From contig NZ_FPJO01000023.1 in the NCBI RefSeq assembly GCF_900119365.1, positions 1-64,000 on the forward strand: a stretch of DNA of 64,000 nt, read 5' to 3'. This document shows positions 7,873 to 16,224 of this stretch, piece after piece. The position numbers and the translations under genes were made by a program. The notes beneath the pieces are model-generated. The model was not told the origin of the DNA. It saw only the letters and a list, made by a program, of their open reading frames with translations, and ran no database searches. This DNA is from Streptomyces atratus. GTDB taxonomy: Bacteria; Actinomycetota; Actinomycetes; Streptomycetales; Streptomycetaceae. Positions within the stretch are counted from its first letter, which is position 1; each line of letters opens with the position of its first letter.

Positions 7873-8607
7873 ATGTACGCCCCGGGTCATCCGCCGACGC
7901 CGCCGCGCCGGGTTCCCAGCCGGGCCTGGATCGTCTCGATGCGCGTGCTCTTCGTCGCGCTCTCGGTGTGCTCGCTCGGGATCCTGCTGTGGAGCCCGCT
8001 GCTCCGGCTCGCGATCGTGCGCCGCCGGGCGTCCGACTGGTGGCTGACCGGGGCCGGATTCGTGTTCGTCTGCGTGCTCCTGCCGATCCTCGGCCGGGAC
8101 GGCAGCGACGAGCCGACCGGCATCGACAACGTCCTCATCCCGCTGCTGCTGGTGACGATGGCGGGCTCGATCGCGTACTACCTGGTCGGAGACGTCCGCC
8201 ACTACGAACGGCTCTCGAAGCAGCATCGGACGGGCGGGTACGGGGCCCCGGTGCCGGGATACGGCAACGGATACGGCTATGGCTACGGGTACGCGCCCAC
8301 GGTGCCGATGCGAATGTCCGCCTCCGAACCCGCCCCCGTCCCCGTCCCCGTCCCCGGACCCGCACCCATGCCCGCGCCCGCCCCCGCGCCGCCGATACAA
8401 CCGGCACAGCAGCCCCAGCCTTCACAGCAGCCCCAGCCTTCACCGCAGCCGCAGCCGCAGCCGCAGCCGCAGCCGCAGCCGCAGCCGCAGCCGCAGCCGC
8501 ACCCCCAACCCCAGCCCCAACCCCAGCCCCAGCCTCACCGCATCGACCAGGTCCGCGCCGAGCTCGACGAGCTGAGCGACTACCTCCGCAAGGAGGAGGG
8601 CCGGTGA
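7873..8607 (+). CDS. membrane protein with Pro-Gln repeat tail, upstream of a kinase
   Basis: 244 residues. Two to three membrane helices lie in the first 100 residues (VLFVALSVCSLGILLW, GAGFVFVCVLLPILG, NVLIPLLLVTMAGSIAYYLVG). Then come a GYGNGYGYGYGY stretch, a Pro/Ala run and a Gln-Pro dipeptide tract, and finally a charged helix IDQVRAELDELSDYLRKEEGR. ATG 7873 has AGGAG at good spacing. The stop overlaps the kinase start (GTGA), so the two are translationally coupled and probably act together, perhaps with this protein as membrane partner or substrate. The family is not characterised. Confidence 0.85.
   Translation: MYAPGHPPTPPRRVPSRAWIVSMRVLFVALSVCSLGILLWSPLLRLAIVRRRASDWWLTGAGFVFVCVLLPILGRDGSDEPTGIDNVLIPLLLVTMAGSIAYYLVGDVRHYERLSKQHRTGGYGAPVPGYGNGYGYGYGYAPTVPMRMSASEPAPVPVPVPGPAPMPAPAPAPPIQPAQQPQPSQQPQPSPQPQPQPQPQPQPQPQPQPHPQPQPQPQPQPHRIDQVRAELDELSDYLRKEEGR
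8407..8540 (+). repeat. hexanucleotide Gln-Pro repeat tract
   Basis: CAGCCC/CAGCCT units pass into an uninterrupted CAGCCG run at about 8446-8500 (roughly nine copies), then CCCCAA/CAGCCC variants. It encodes Gln-Pro repeats in the membrane protein. The pure part is prone to slippage in steps of six bases, which changes length without changing frame. Confidence 0.85.
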
Positions 8608-10139
8608 GCGGACGACTCATCGGCGGGCGGTACCAACTGGCGACCATCCTCGGCCAGGGCGGCATGGGCCAGGTCTGGACGGCCTACGACCAGCGCCTGG
8701 ACCGCCGCGTCGCGGTGAAGCTGCTCCGCCCCGACCGGGTCACCGGCCCCATCGGCAGCGAGGCCGCGGGCGAGCTGCGCCGCCGCTTCGTCCGCGAGTG
8801 CCGCGTCACCGCCCAGGTCGACCACCCGGGCCTGGTCACCGTCCACGACGCGGGCAGCGACGGCGACGACCTGTTCCTCGTCATGCAGTACGTCGAGGGC
8901 GCCGACCTCTCCGACCATCTCGCCGAGCACGACCCGTACCCCTGGCAGTGGTCCGTCGCGGTCGCCGCCCAGCTCTGCGCCGTCCTGTGCGCCGTGCACG
9001 CGGTGCCGATCGTCCACCGCGACCTCAAGCCCCGCAATGTGATGGTGCGCCCGGACGGCACCGTCACCGTCCTCGACCTGGGCGTCGCCTCCGTCCTGGA
9101 CACCGACACCACCCGGCTCACCCACACCGGTTCGCCGATCGGCTCCCCGGCCTACATGGCCCCCGAGCAGGCGATGGGCGGCGCCGTCGGCCCGTACACC
9201 GATCTGTACGCCCTCGGCGTGCTCCTCCACGAGCTGCTCAGCGGCGAGGTGCCGTTCGCCGGGACCACCGCCCTCGGGGTGCTGCACCGCCACCTCTACG
9301 AGCCGCCGGTCCCGGTCCGCCGGATCAGGCCCGACATCCCCGAGCCGCTCGAAGCACTGGTGCTGCGGCTGCTGGCCAAGGACCCGCAGCACCGCCCGTC
9401 CGGCGCCCAGGAGGTGTACGAACACCTCGCCCCGCTGCTCCCCTCGCCGGGCACCGGGCTCTCCGTCGGACCGCTCGACCCGACCCGCCCGTTCCTGCGC
9501 CCGCACGCCCCGTGGCCCGACCGGGCCGCCGCCCCGCCCCCGCCGCCGGCCCCGCCCGCCCCCGCGGCCCGGCCCGACGTGGCCGCCGCCGTCGACGACG
9601 TCAAGAAGCTGCTCGGCGAGGGCCGGATCACCCAGGCCGTGGACATCCTCGGCTCGATCCTCCCGGTCGCAGCCGAACAGCACGGCGAGGACTCCGCCGT
9701 GGTCCGCATCCTGCGCAAGCAGTACGCGGCGACGCTGATGGACGACGGCCAGTACCGCCGCGCCCTGCCCGAGCTGCGCCGCCTCGCCGACGACCGCGCG
9801 GCGGAGGCCGGCCCGGCCGACGCGCAGACGCTCCAGTTCCGCTACGACGCGGCCCAGTGCCTGGAACAGCTCGGCGAACCGGCCGCCGCGCTCGCGGAGT
9901 ACCGCGCGGTCCTCCCGTACTACGAGAACCACCGCGGCACGGGCGGCGACCCGGCCCGCTCCTTCGAGATCCGCAACCGCATCGCGCACCTGCTGCTCGC
10001 GCTCGGCGACCATGTGACGGCGCGCGTACAGCTCCAGGCGCTGCTGTACGACGCCGAGCGGGCCTACGGGCCCCACCACCCGCTGCCGGTGGAGCTGCGC
10101 CGCCGGCTCGACCGGCAGGTGGAGGTGCGGGGCGGCTGA
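8604..10139 (+). CDS. Ser/Thr protein kinase with TPR-like C-terminus
   Basis: 511 residues. Hanks-type kinase domain: Gly loop GQGGMGQVW (about 15-23), VAVKLL lysine (about 39), catalytic loop IVHRDLKPRNVMV (about 138-150), APE loop GSPAYMAPEQ. The metal-binding motif is DLGVAS rather than DFG; the Asp is kept, so activity is likely. After residue about 265 come a Pro/Ala linker and a helical part with TPR-like repeats (LRKQYAATLMDDGQYRRAL, YDAAQCLEQLGEPAAALAEY). There is no membrane helix and no PASTA domain, so it is cytoplasmic, perhaps recruited by the overlapping membrane protein. The start GTG overlaps the previous stop. Confidence 0.93.
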   Translation: MSGRLIGGRYQLATILGQGGMGQVWTAYDQRLDRRVAVKLLRPDRVTGPIGSEAAGELRRRFVRECRVTAQVDHPGLVTVHDAGSDGDDLFLVMQYVEGADLSDHLAEHDPYPWQWSVAVAAQLCAVLCAVHAVPIVHRDLKPRNVMVRPDGTVTVLDLGVASVLDTDTTRLTHTGSPIGSPAYMAPEQAMGGAVGPYTDLYALGVLLHELLSGEVPFAGTTALGVLHRHLYEPPVPVRRIRPDIPEPLEALVLRLLAKDPQHRPSGAQEVYEHLAPLLPSPGTGLSVGPLDPTRPFLRPHAPWPDRAAAPPPPPAPPAPAARPDVAAAVDDVKKLLGEGRITQAVDILGSILPVAAEQHGEDSAVVRILRKQYAATLMDDGQYRRALPELRRLADDRAAEAGPADAQTLQFRYDAAQCLEQLGEPAAALAEYRAVLPYYENHRGTGGDPARSFEIRNRIAHLLLALGDHVTARVQLQALLYDAERAYGPHHPLPVELRRRLDRQVEVRGG

Positions 10140-10151
10140 CCACCGGCCCGG

Positions 10152-12692
10152 TCAGGCGTCCACGGGCTGCGGAGCCCCGGCGTGCTGCGGCGAGCGGTCG
10201 GGGCCGGGCCGCCCGGCCCCCGCGCCCCGTCGCCGGTGCGCGAGGACCAGCCCGCCGAGTACGAGGACGGCCAGCGCGCCCGCCCCGGCCACCGCGCCCG
10301 CCCGCAGGCCCGGGGGCCGGAACGTGCAGTCGACCGCCGTGCCGCCGGCCGGGGCCGGGGTGGCGACCAGGCCCAGATAGCTGTCCGCGGGGCGGCCCTG
10401 ACAGCTCCAGCCCGCGATCCGGGGCGCGGCGATGACGACCGTTCCGGTGGTGCCGGGCGGCAGTTCGGCCCGGACGCCGTGGCCGGTGACGTGGACGGCG
10501 GTCGCGCCGGTGCGCTTCAGCCCGGTGACCGCCGAGGCCAGCCGGGACCGGTCCAGACAGCCGATCGCCCGGTGCGGCACGGTCCCGGCGCGCACCGGGG
10601 TCAGCGTGACCCGCACGCTCCCGGCCCCGCCGACCGTGCCCAGGTGCTGCATCGCGGCACGCCTGGCCGGCAGCTGCCCCTTGAACTCGACCTCCGGGCC
10701 GTCGCCGAGCCGTGCCCGGCCGAACATGTCGGGCGACCACAGATACGCCTCGGTGCCCGCCGGGCAGGCGGCGGTCAGCGTGTACGTGCCGCGCCCCACC
10801 CGGTAGTCGTACGCCCCCCTGTCGGTCACCGCGCCGCCGTCCGCCGCCCGCAGCGCCGTCGTCGGCACCGTGTAGACCCGCGAGCCGAGCAGCTGCTCCT
10901 GGTTCCGGAACGGCGAACGGCCGTACGGCACCGGCCCGCCCGGCCCGCGCACCGTCACCAGCGGCGGCGCCTCGGCACGGCTCACCGTCACCGGCCGGTC
11001 GTCCGGGACGTTCGCCCCCTGGTGCGGATCGCGCGGCCCGCGCACCCGCGCGCCGACCGAGAAGACCGCGTCCGTGACCGGGTTGTCGAGGCTCTGCACG
11101 GCCCGGCCGTTCGACGTCCACCCGCCGCCGAGCGCACGCATCGTGCGGGTCAGCACGGCGGGCGTGTGGCTGCTGTAGTACGCGCCGCCCTGCCCGCCCA
11201 CCAGCAGCGGATCGTTCGCGGTGGTCTGCTCCCGGCCGGGGTCCGTGCGGTAGCCCGGCCAGCCGTCGGCGCCCGCGACCACGGCCGCCTGGGTCCGCTG
11301 CCGTTCGCCCCAGGGCGCATAGTCGTCGAGCCGGTTCAGCCGCTGCCGGTCGAAGTACGCGGTGGCCGCGGCGGCCTGCCCGGCCTGTGCGCCGATCAGC
11401 AGCACGGCGGCCAGCGCCGCGAGCCTCCGGCCCCGCCCGACCAGCACCAGAGCGCAGGCCGCAGCCACCAGACCCACCGCGAACAGCGGATACGTCCACC
11501 CGGTGACCAGGTCGCTGAAACCGGCCCCGGCCGCGAGCAGCACCAGGACCACGACCCCGCCGAGCAGCGCCCGCCGCCCCGGCCGGCCGTACGAGACCGA
11601 GACCCAGGCGGCGATCACCACCAGCCCGGCCAGCACGAACGTCTGCCGGTACGGACTGCCGTTGGGCGTGGCGAAGGCGTGCCAGAGCAGATGCGTCGGG
11701 CCCCACTGCAAGGACAGCGCGACCACGGCCACCAGCCCCGCCCACGCCCACCGCTCGCGCCCCGGCACGGACCGCTGGAAGGCCAGCGCACAGGCCAGCA
11801 GCAGGGTGCCGGTGCCCAGGAAGAGGGCCGGGGTGAAGAAGCTGTACGTGGCGGGCAGCAGCCGGGCGAGGACATCGGGCCAGGCGGCGGGCGCGAACGT
11901 ACGGTCCCAGCCCGGGTAGGCGTGCTTGGTGCCCAGGTAGACGGGGAGCAGCACGGGTGCCGAGAGCCCGACGCCCACCCCGACCGTGCAGACGGCCCGC
12001 ACCAGCCCCCGGACCACCGCCCGCCGGTCGTCCCGCTCGGTGAAGAGCCGGACGGCCAGTACCAGGGCGGCACCGAGCGTCGCCATGTACGCCGTGTAGA
12101 AGTTGGCCGCCCACACCACCGCGACGAGCAGCGGACCGGCGATCCGGTGCCGTCCCGTACGGGCCCACTCGGCGACCAGGCAGAGCAGCGGCAGGGCGAC
12201 CAGCCCGTCCAGCCACATCGGGTTGTACGAGGCCTCGGCGACCGACCAGCCGCACAGCGCGTACGAGGCGCCGAGCGCCCCGGCCGCCCACCAGCGCCCA
12301 CCGCGCAGCGTCAGCAGGAACAGGGCCATCAGCGCCGCCGCCGACGCCATCTTCAGGACCGTGACCACATAGACCGCGAGATCGATCCGGTCGCGCGGGA
12401 AGACCCCGACGAGCAGGGCGAACGGGCTGGTCAGATAGGTGCCGAGATCCGGCAGGAAGCTCGTCCCGTACCCGGAGGACCAGTTGAGCAGCAGCCCGCC
12501 GTCGGCGTTCTGGTGCAGCAGGTCCCACAGCCGGGCGTGGAACGGCACGAACTGATTGCCCAGGTCGTTGACGCTGCGCGTGTGCGGCCCGAACGGGAAG
12601 ACGCGCGCCACGGCGTCACCCGCGCAGACCGCGGCGACGGTGAGCAGCGCGGCGAGCGAGCCCGCGCACAGGCGGGGACGGGAAGTCGGCAT
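10152..12692 (-). CDS. YfhO-family multi-pass membrane protein
   Basis: 846 residues. A signal-like first helix, then FPFGPHTRSVNDLGNQFVPFH and about a dozen hydrophobic segments up to about residue 480, a large outside domain (LDDYAPWGERQRTQAAVV, YYSSHTPAVLTRTMRALGGGW) and a last helix near the C-terminus followed by a basic tail. This is the layout of YfhO proteins, which help glycosylate lipoteichoic acid in Bacillus and are thought to be GT-C-like transferases. It is divergent from a GT2/GtrA pair that would make and flip a lipid-linked sugar, so the three probably serve one glycosylation route. ATG 12692 fits the family's N-terminus. Confidence 0.9.
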   Translation of the reverse strand: MPTSRPRLCAGSLAALLTVAAVCAGDAVARVFPFGPHTRSVNDLGNQFVPFHARLWDLLHQNADGGLLLNWSSGYGTSFLPDLGTYLTSPFALLVGVFPRDRIDLAVYVVTVLKMASAAALMALFLLTLRGGRWWAAGALGASYALCGWSVAEASYNPMWLDGLVALPLLCLVAEWARTGRHRIAGPLLVAVVWAANFYTAYMATLGAALVLAVRLFTERDDRRAVVRGLVRAVCTVGVGVGLSAPVLLPVYLGTKHAYPGWDRTFAPAAWPDVLARLLPATYSFFTPALFLGTGTLLLACALAFQRSVPGRERWAWAGLVAVVALSLQWGPTHLLWHAFATPNGSPYRQTFVLAGLVVIAAWVSVSYGRPGRRALLGGVVVLVLLAAGAGFSDLVTGWTYPLFAVGLVAAACALVLVGRGRRLAALAAVLLIGAQAGQAAAATAYFDRQRLNRLDDYAPWGERQRTQAAVVAGADGWPGYRTDPGREQTTANDPLLVGGQGGAYYSSHTPAVLTRTMRALGGGWTSNGRAVQSLDNPVTDAVFSVGARVRGPRDPHQGANVPDDRPVTVSRAEAPPLVTVRGPGGPVPYGRSPFRNQEQLLGSRVYTVPTTALRAADGGAVTDRGAYDYRVGRGTYTLTAACPAGTEAYLWSPDMFGRARLGDGPEVEFKGQLPARRAAMQHLGTVGGAGSVRVTLTPVRAGTVPHRAIGCLDRSRLASAVTGLKRTGATAVHVTGHGVRAELPPGTTGTVVIAAPRIAGWSCQGRPADSYLGLVATPAPAGGTAVDCTFRPPGLRAGAVAGAGALAVLVLGGLVLAHRRRGAGAGRPGPDRSPQHAGAPQPVDA

Positions 12693-12815
12693 ACGCAGGA
12701 ATATGCCAGCTCCGAACGCTCAAACCCGTTCCGGAATAGGTCAGTTCACGTAATGGACGTCCCTCGGCCACGTGCTGCATCGAGTTCCGACATCTGGCCG
12801 CGCTGATGTACATCC

Positions 12816-13778
12816 GTGCTGATCTCGCTGGTGGTGCCTTGTTTCAACGAGGAAGAGATCCTCGAACGCTTCCATGAACGTGTCACGGACGAAATGACCG
12901 GGCTCGGACATGAATTCCAGCTGGTGTTCGTCGACGACGGCAGTGCGGACCGGACCCTGGTGATCCTCCAGGAGCTGGCCGCCGCCGACCCGCGGGTCCG
13001 CTATGTCTCCTTCAGCCGCAACTTCGGCAAGGAGGCCGCCATGCTGGCCGGTCTCCAGCACGCCGAGGGCGACGCCGTGGTCATCATGGACGCCGACCTG
13101 CAGCACCCGCCCGAGCTCGTGGGCCGGATGCTCCAGGAGCACGCGCAGGGCTACGACCAGGTGATCGCCCGCCGCACCCGCAAGGGCGACCGTGTCACCC
13201 GCACCTTCAGCGCCCGCGCCTACTACTGGCTGATCAACCGCCTGGTGGACGTGGAGCTGGTCGACGGCGTCGGGGACTTCCGGCTGCTGTCCCGCCGCAC
13301 CGTCGACGCCGTACTGGAACTCACCGAATACAACCGGTTCTCCAAGGGCCTTTTCGCCTGGGTGGGATTCCGTACGACGACCTTCAGCTACGAGAATGCC
13401 GTCCGCGAACAGGGCAGTTCCGCCTGGACCTTCGGAAAGCTGCTCAATTACGGTCTCGACGGGCTGCTGTCCTTCAACAACAAACCGCTGCGTGCCGCGC
13501 TCTACCTGGGCATGCTGCTGCTGTCCGTGGCCTTCGCGTATGCGGCGTGGATCGTCGGCGTCGCCCTGGTGCAGGGAGTGGAGACCCCCGGCTATGTCAC
13601 CCTGATCGTCGTGGTCACGGCGCTCGCCGGGGTCCAGATGGTGATGGCCGGGGTGGTCGGCGAGTACGTCGGCCGTATCTACTACGAGGTGAAGAGGCGC
13701 CCGCACTTCCTGGTGAAGGCCACGAACACCGAGGCGCCGCAGAGGATACGAGAGCCCCAGGAGTTCGTACGCCGATGA
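12816..13778 (+). CDS. family 2 glycosyltransferase, polyprenyl-phosphate sugar synthase type
   Basis: 320 residues. GT2 fold: LISLVVPCFNEEEILERF at the start, VFVDDGSADRT (about 41-51), MDADLQHPPE (metal-binding DxD-like, about 90-99) and QGSSAWTFGKLLNYGLDGL. Two C-terminal membrane helices follow (ALYLGMLLLSVAFAYAAWIVG and VTLIVVVTALAGVQMVMAGVVGEYVG). This is the GtrB/DPM1-like architecture, moving a sugar from a nucleotide to undecaprenyl phosphate on the inner face of the membrane. GTG 12816 is chosen because the GT2 fold begins at once. It overlaps the GtrA gene by 4 bp. Confidence 0.93.
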   Translation: MLISLVVPCFNEEEILERFHERVTDEMTGLGHEFQLVFVDDGSADRTLVILQELAAADPRVRYVSFSRNFGKEAAMLAGLQHAEGDAVVIMDADLQHPPELVGRMLQEHAQGYDQVIARRTRKGDRVTRTFSARAYYWLINRLVDVELVDGVGDFRLLSRRTVDAVLELTEYNRFSKGLFAWVGFRTTTFSYENAVREQGSSAWTFGKLLNYGLDGLLSFNNKPLRAALYLGMLLLSVAFAYAAWIVGVALVQGVETPGYVTLIVVVTALAGVQMVMAGVVGEYVGRIYYEVKRRPHFLVKATNTEAPQRIREPQEFVRR

Positions 13779-14176
13779 CGGTCACGGCACAGATGGCCCG
13801 ATTCGCCCTCGTGGGAGTGGTGAACACCGGCACGTACTACGGCTGTTACCTCGTCCTGCTGACGTGGCTGCCCTACATCGCCGCGCATGTGATCGCCTTC
13901 GCGCTGAGCATGACCGGCTCCTTCTTCCTGAACTGCTGGTTCACCTACCGGACCCGTCCCACCCTGCGGAAGTTCCTGCTCTTCCCGCTCACCAACGCGG
14001 CCAACTTCGTCATCACGACCGGCGGTGTCTATCTGCTGGTCGACCTCGCCGGGTTCAGCAGCCGGTACGCGCCACTGGTCGCGGCCGCGGCGGCCATCCC
14101 GATCACCTTCGTCGTCTCGCGCACGATCATGCTGCGGCCGGACACCCCGGCCCCGTCGGCCGAACGCGTGCCCTGA
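13775..14176 (+). CDS. GtrA-family membrane protein
   Basis: 133 residues with four membrane helices: RFALVGVVNTGTYYGCYLVL, IAAHVIAFALSMTGSFFLN, FLLFPLTNAANFVITTGGVY and APLVAAAAAIPITFVVSRTI. The N..WTYR-like NCWFTYRT motif is typical of GtrA. These proteins are thought to flip polyprenyl-linked sugars made by GtrB-type enzymes. It is translationally coupled (ATGA overlap) to the GT2 gene, which supports that pairing. Confidence 0.93.
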   Translation: MTVTAQMARFALVGVVNTGTYYGCYLVLLTWLPYIAAHVIAFALSMTGSFFLNCWFTYRTRPTLRKFLLFPLTNAANFVITTGGVYLLVDLAGFSSRYAPLVAAAAAIPITFVVSRTIMLRPDTPAPSAERVP

Positions 14177-14314
14177 GCGGCCCGGACCGGGCCCACATCC
14201 CCAACTCCTCCCGAATCGTTGGTCGAATCGGTGGCCCCGGCCACGTCCACTGCCTAACATCGATCACCGCAAGGTCTTGTGCACTGATGCACAAAGTCTC
14301 CCCGGGAGGTTCCT

Positions 14315-14959
14315 TTGCACCGCCGCCGTCGCACCGCGCTCACCGTCTCCGCCGCCCTGCTCGTCGGCGCCCCACTCCTGACCGCCTGCGGCAGCGAGGC
14401 CCACCCGGGCGCCGCGGCCGTCGTCGGCGGGGACCGGATCGAGGTCTCCACGCTGCAGAGCCAGGTGGCGTCCGTACGCGAGGCCCAGCGCGATTCGAGG
14501 GACGCCTCCCAGCTCATCGACAAGTCCGGGCAGCTCAGCCGGGCCAAGCTGCACAGCATGATCTTCGACCGGGTCGTGGACCGGGCCGCACAGGACGCGG
14601 GCGTGAGCGTCAGCCGCAACGAGATCCAGCAGATGCGCAAGGCCGCGGCGGCACAGACCGGCGGCGAGGCGGGGCTGCGGACGGCGATGCTCCAGCAGAG
14701 CTGGGTCGCCCCCGACCAGATCGACTCCGTCCTGCGCGAGCAGGTCCAGCTGACGAAGCTGGCCCAGGCGCTCGGCGCCGACCTCCAGCAGCCCGCCGGT
14801 CAGCAGGCCGTCGGCGAGGCGCTCAGCAAGGCGTCGAAGGCACTGCGCGTCGACGTCAATCCGCGCTACGGCGCCTGGGACGACAAGCAGACCCAGCTCG
14901 CCGACTACAAGGCCCCCTGGATCAACCGGGTCACCAAGCCGGCCGGTGCCAACGCCTAG
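14315..14959 (+). CDS. SurA N-terminal-domain lipoprotein
   Basis: 214 residues. Start TTG 14315 with GGGAGG at close spacing. Signal peptide with lipobox LLTACG (Cys about 25). The body holds a SurA/trigger-type chaperone N-terminal domain: AAVVGGDRIEVSTLQSQVAS, LHSMIFDRVVDRAAQDAGVS, VSRNEIQQMRKAAAA and a last strand near YGAWDDKQTQLADYKAPW. No peptidyl-prolyl isomerase domain follows. It probably helps fold or escort exported proteins. The stop codon TAG is part of the end of the MITE that follows directly, so the last residue or residues may have been set by that insertion. Confidence 0.9.
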   Translation: MHRRRRTALTVSAALLVGAPLLTACGSEAHPGAAAVVGGDRIEVSTLQSQVASVREAQRDSRDASQLIDKSGQLSRAKLHSMIFDRVVDRAAQDAGVSVSRNEIQQMRKAAAAQTGGEAGLRTAMLQQSWVAPDQIDSVLREQVQLTKLAQALGADLQQPAGQQAVGEALSKASKALRVDVNPRYGAWDDKQTQLADYKAPWINRVTKPAGANA

Positions 14960-15133
14960 GGCGTGTTTCGAAAGTCCCGCCTGGTCGGGGGCGTCCGGCA
15001 CGCACGCTCGCCGCGTTGTCGGTCGTCGGCGCAGCCCGCTGCGCTCTCCTCCCTCCGCCTTGCGATCGCACGCGCCGGACGCCCCCGACCCCGCCCTCCG
15101 GGCGGACGACGCTACTTTCGAAACACGCCCTAG
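14956..15133. mobile_element. 178-bp MITE-like element with perfect terminal repeats
   Basis: The ends are TAGGGCGTGTTTCGAAAGT (14957-14975) and its exact reverse complement ending at 15132. CTAG is present at both outer ends, either as part of the palindromic end or as a 4-bp target duplication. There is no coding capacity. The inside is GC-rich and includes two short inverted stretches (GGGGGCGTCCGGC / GCCGGACGCCCCC) that could fold the whole into a hairpin. It lies between the SurA-like gene and mazG and supplies the stop codon of the former. It would be moved by a transposase encoded elsewhere. Confidence 0.8.
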
Positions 15134-15190
15134 AAGGGTGCTGACCGGCCGCGGCACGGGCGGCGGGAGCGACCGCGGTAGATTCGAACG

Positions 15191-16165
15191 GTGAACGCTG
15201 AAGACCCCGGCCGTATCGTTCTGCTCACCGCCAGCCACCGTGTCGCGCCCGGACTCCTGTCCTGGCCCGCCTGGCAGGCGCTGCACGCCGCCGACCGGGT
15301 GCTCTGCGCCGAGCCGGACCACCCGCAGCTGCCGTATCTGCGTGAGGCGGGCGTCACCGTCGAGCACTCCGCGCCCTCCGCGCAGGAGCTCGTCGACGCC
15401 TGTGCGGGCGGCCGGTCCGTCGTCGTCCTGGCGGGCGGCGAGGGCGACCAGCCGCTGACCGACGGTCTGGCACGGCTCGCCGGTTCGGGCCGGGTGCGGA
15501 TGCCGGACCTGGAGCTGCTGCCCGGTTCGTACGACCTGCCGGGCGCCCGGCTCCTCGATCTGGTCCAGGTCATGGACCGGATCAGGATCGAATGCCCGTG
15601 GACCTCGCAGAAGACCCACAAGGGCCTCGCCAAGTACGCCATCGAGGAGGCGTACGAACTCGTCGAGGCGATCGAGGACGGCGACCGCGACGAGCTGCGC
15701 GAGGAGCTCGGCGACGTACTCCTCCAGGTCGTCTTCCACGCCAGGATCGCCGAGGAAGGCCGCCCCGAGGACGGGGCGGAGCCGTTCTCCGTCGACGACG
15801 TGGCCGCGACCCTCGTCGAGAAGCTGATCCACCGCCACCCGCATGTCTTCGGCGACGAGAGCGCCGAGACCCCGGAGGACGTCCACGCGCACTGGCTGCG
15901 CACCAAGGCCATCGAGAAGCGGCGCGACTCGGTCACCGACGGAGTCCCGCTCGGCCAGCCCGGCCTGGCGCTGGCGGCGAAGCTGGCCGGCCGGGTCCGT
16001 ACCGCGAGGCTCGACGTGCCGCTCCCCACCGGCGACGGCATCGGCTACGAGCTCCTCGCCCTCGCCGTACGGGCCGAGCAGGACGGCATCGACCCCGAGG
16101 CCGCACTGCGGGCCGCGGGCCGCGCCTACCGGGACGCCATCAGGGCGGCGGAGGGCAACGCCTGA
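15191..16165 (+). CDS. mazG: MazG nucleoside triphosphate pyrophosphohydrolase
   Basis: 324 residues. The first 115 residues form a YabN-like/tetrapyrrole-methylase-like lead region, as in other Streptomyces homologues. The MazG domain begins near residue 120: LLDLVQVMDRIRIECPW.. and the metal-binding EEAYELVEAIEDGD...REELGDVLLQVVFHARI (ExxE..ExxD). A second, shorter MazG-like part follows. The enzyme hydrolyses non-canonical NTPs to NMP plus pyrophosphate and may affect (p)ppGpp levels. GTG 15191 gives the conserved VLLTASHRVAPGLLSW start. The MITE lies in its upstream region and could alter expression. Confidence 0.93.
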   Translation: MNAEDPGRIVLLTASHRVAPGLLSWPAWQALHAADRVLCAEPDHPQLPYLREAGVTVEHSAPSAQELVDACAGGRSVVVLAGGEGDQPLTDGLARLAGSGRVRMPDLELLPGSYDLPGARLLDLVQVMDRIRIECPWTSQKTHKGLAKYAIEEAYELVEAIEDGDRDELREELGDVLLQVVFHARIAEEGRPEDGAEPFSVDDVAATLVEKLIHRHPHVFGDESAETPEDVHAHWLRTKAIEKRRDSVTDGVPLGQPGLALAAKLAGRVRTARLDVPLPTGDGIGYELLALAVRAEQDGIDPEAALRAAGRAYRDAIRAAEGNA

Positions 16166-16224
16166 CGCCGGACAGCGGCGGAGGGCGCCGGAGGGCGTCC
16201 GGGGGCAGCGGATAACGTCGGGGG

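Noticed and set aside
8443..8505. CRISPR-like appearance of the regularly repeated CAGCCG tract.
   Set aside because: Units are six bases without spacers and encode Gln-Pro in frame. No CRISPR array or cas gene is in the window.
9628..12528. A very long minus-strand open frame (about 966 codons) spanning the YfhO gene and the kinase tail.
   Set aside because: It is Ala/Arg/Gly-rich, the shadow of the YfhO gene in another frame, with no domain or start signal. High GC keeps such frames open.
10182..12806. A plus-strand open frame of about 870 codons opposite the YfhO gene.
   Set aside because: Antisense shadow; the YfhO product has clear membrane helices and family motifs, this frame has none.
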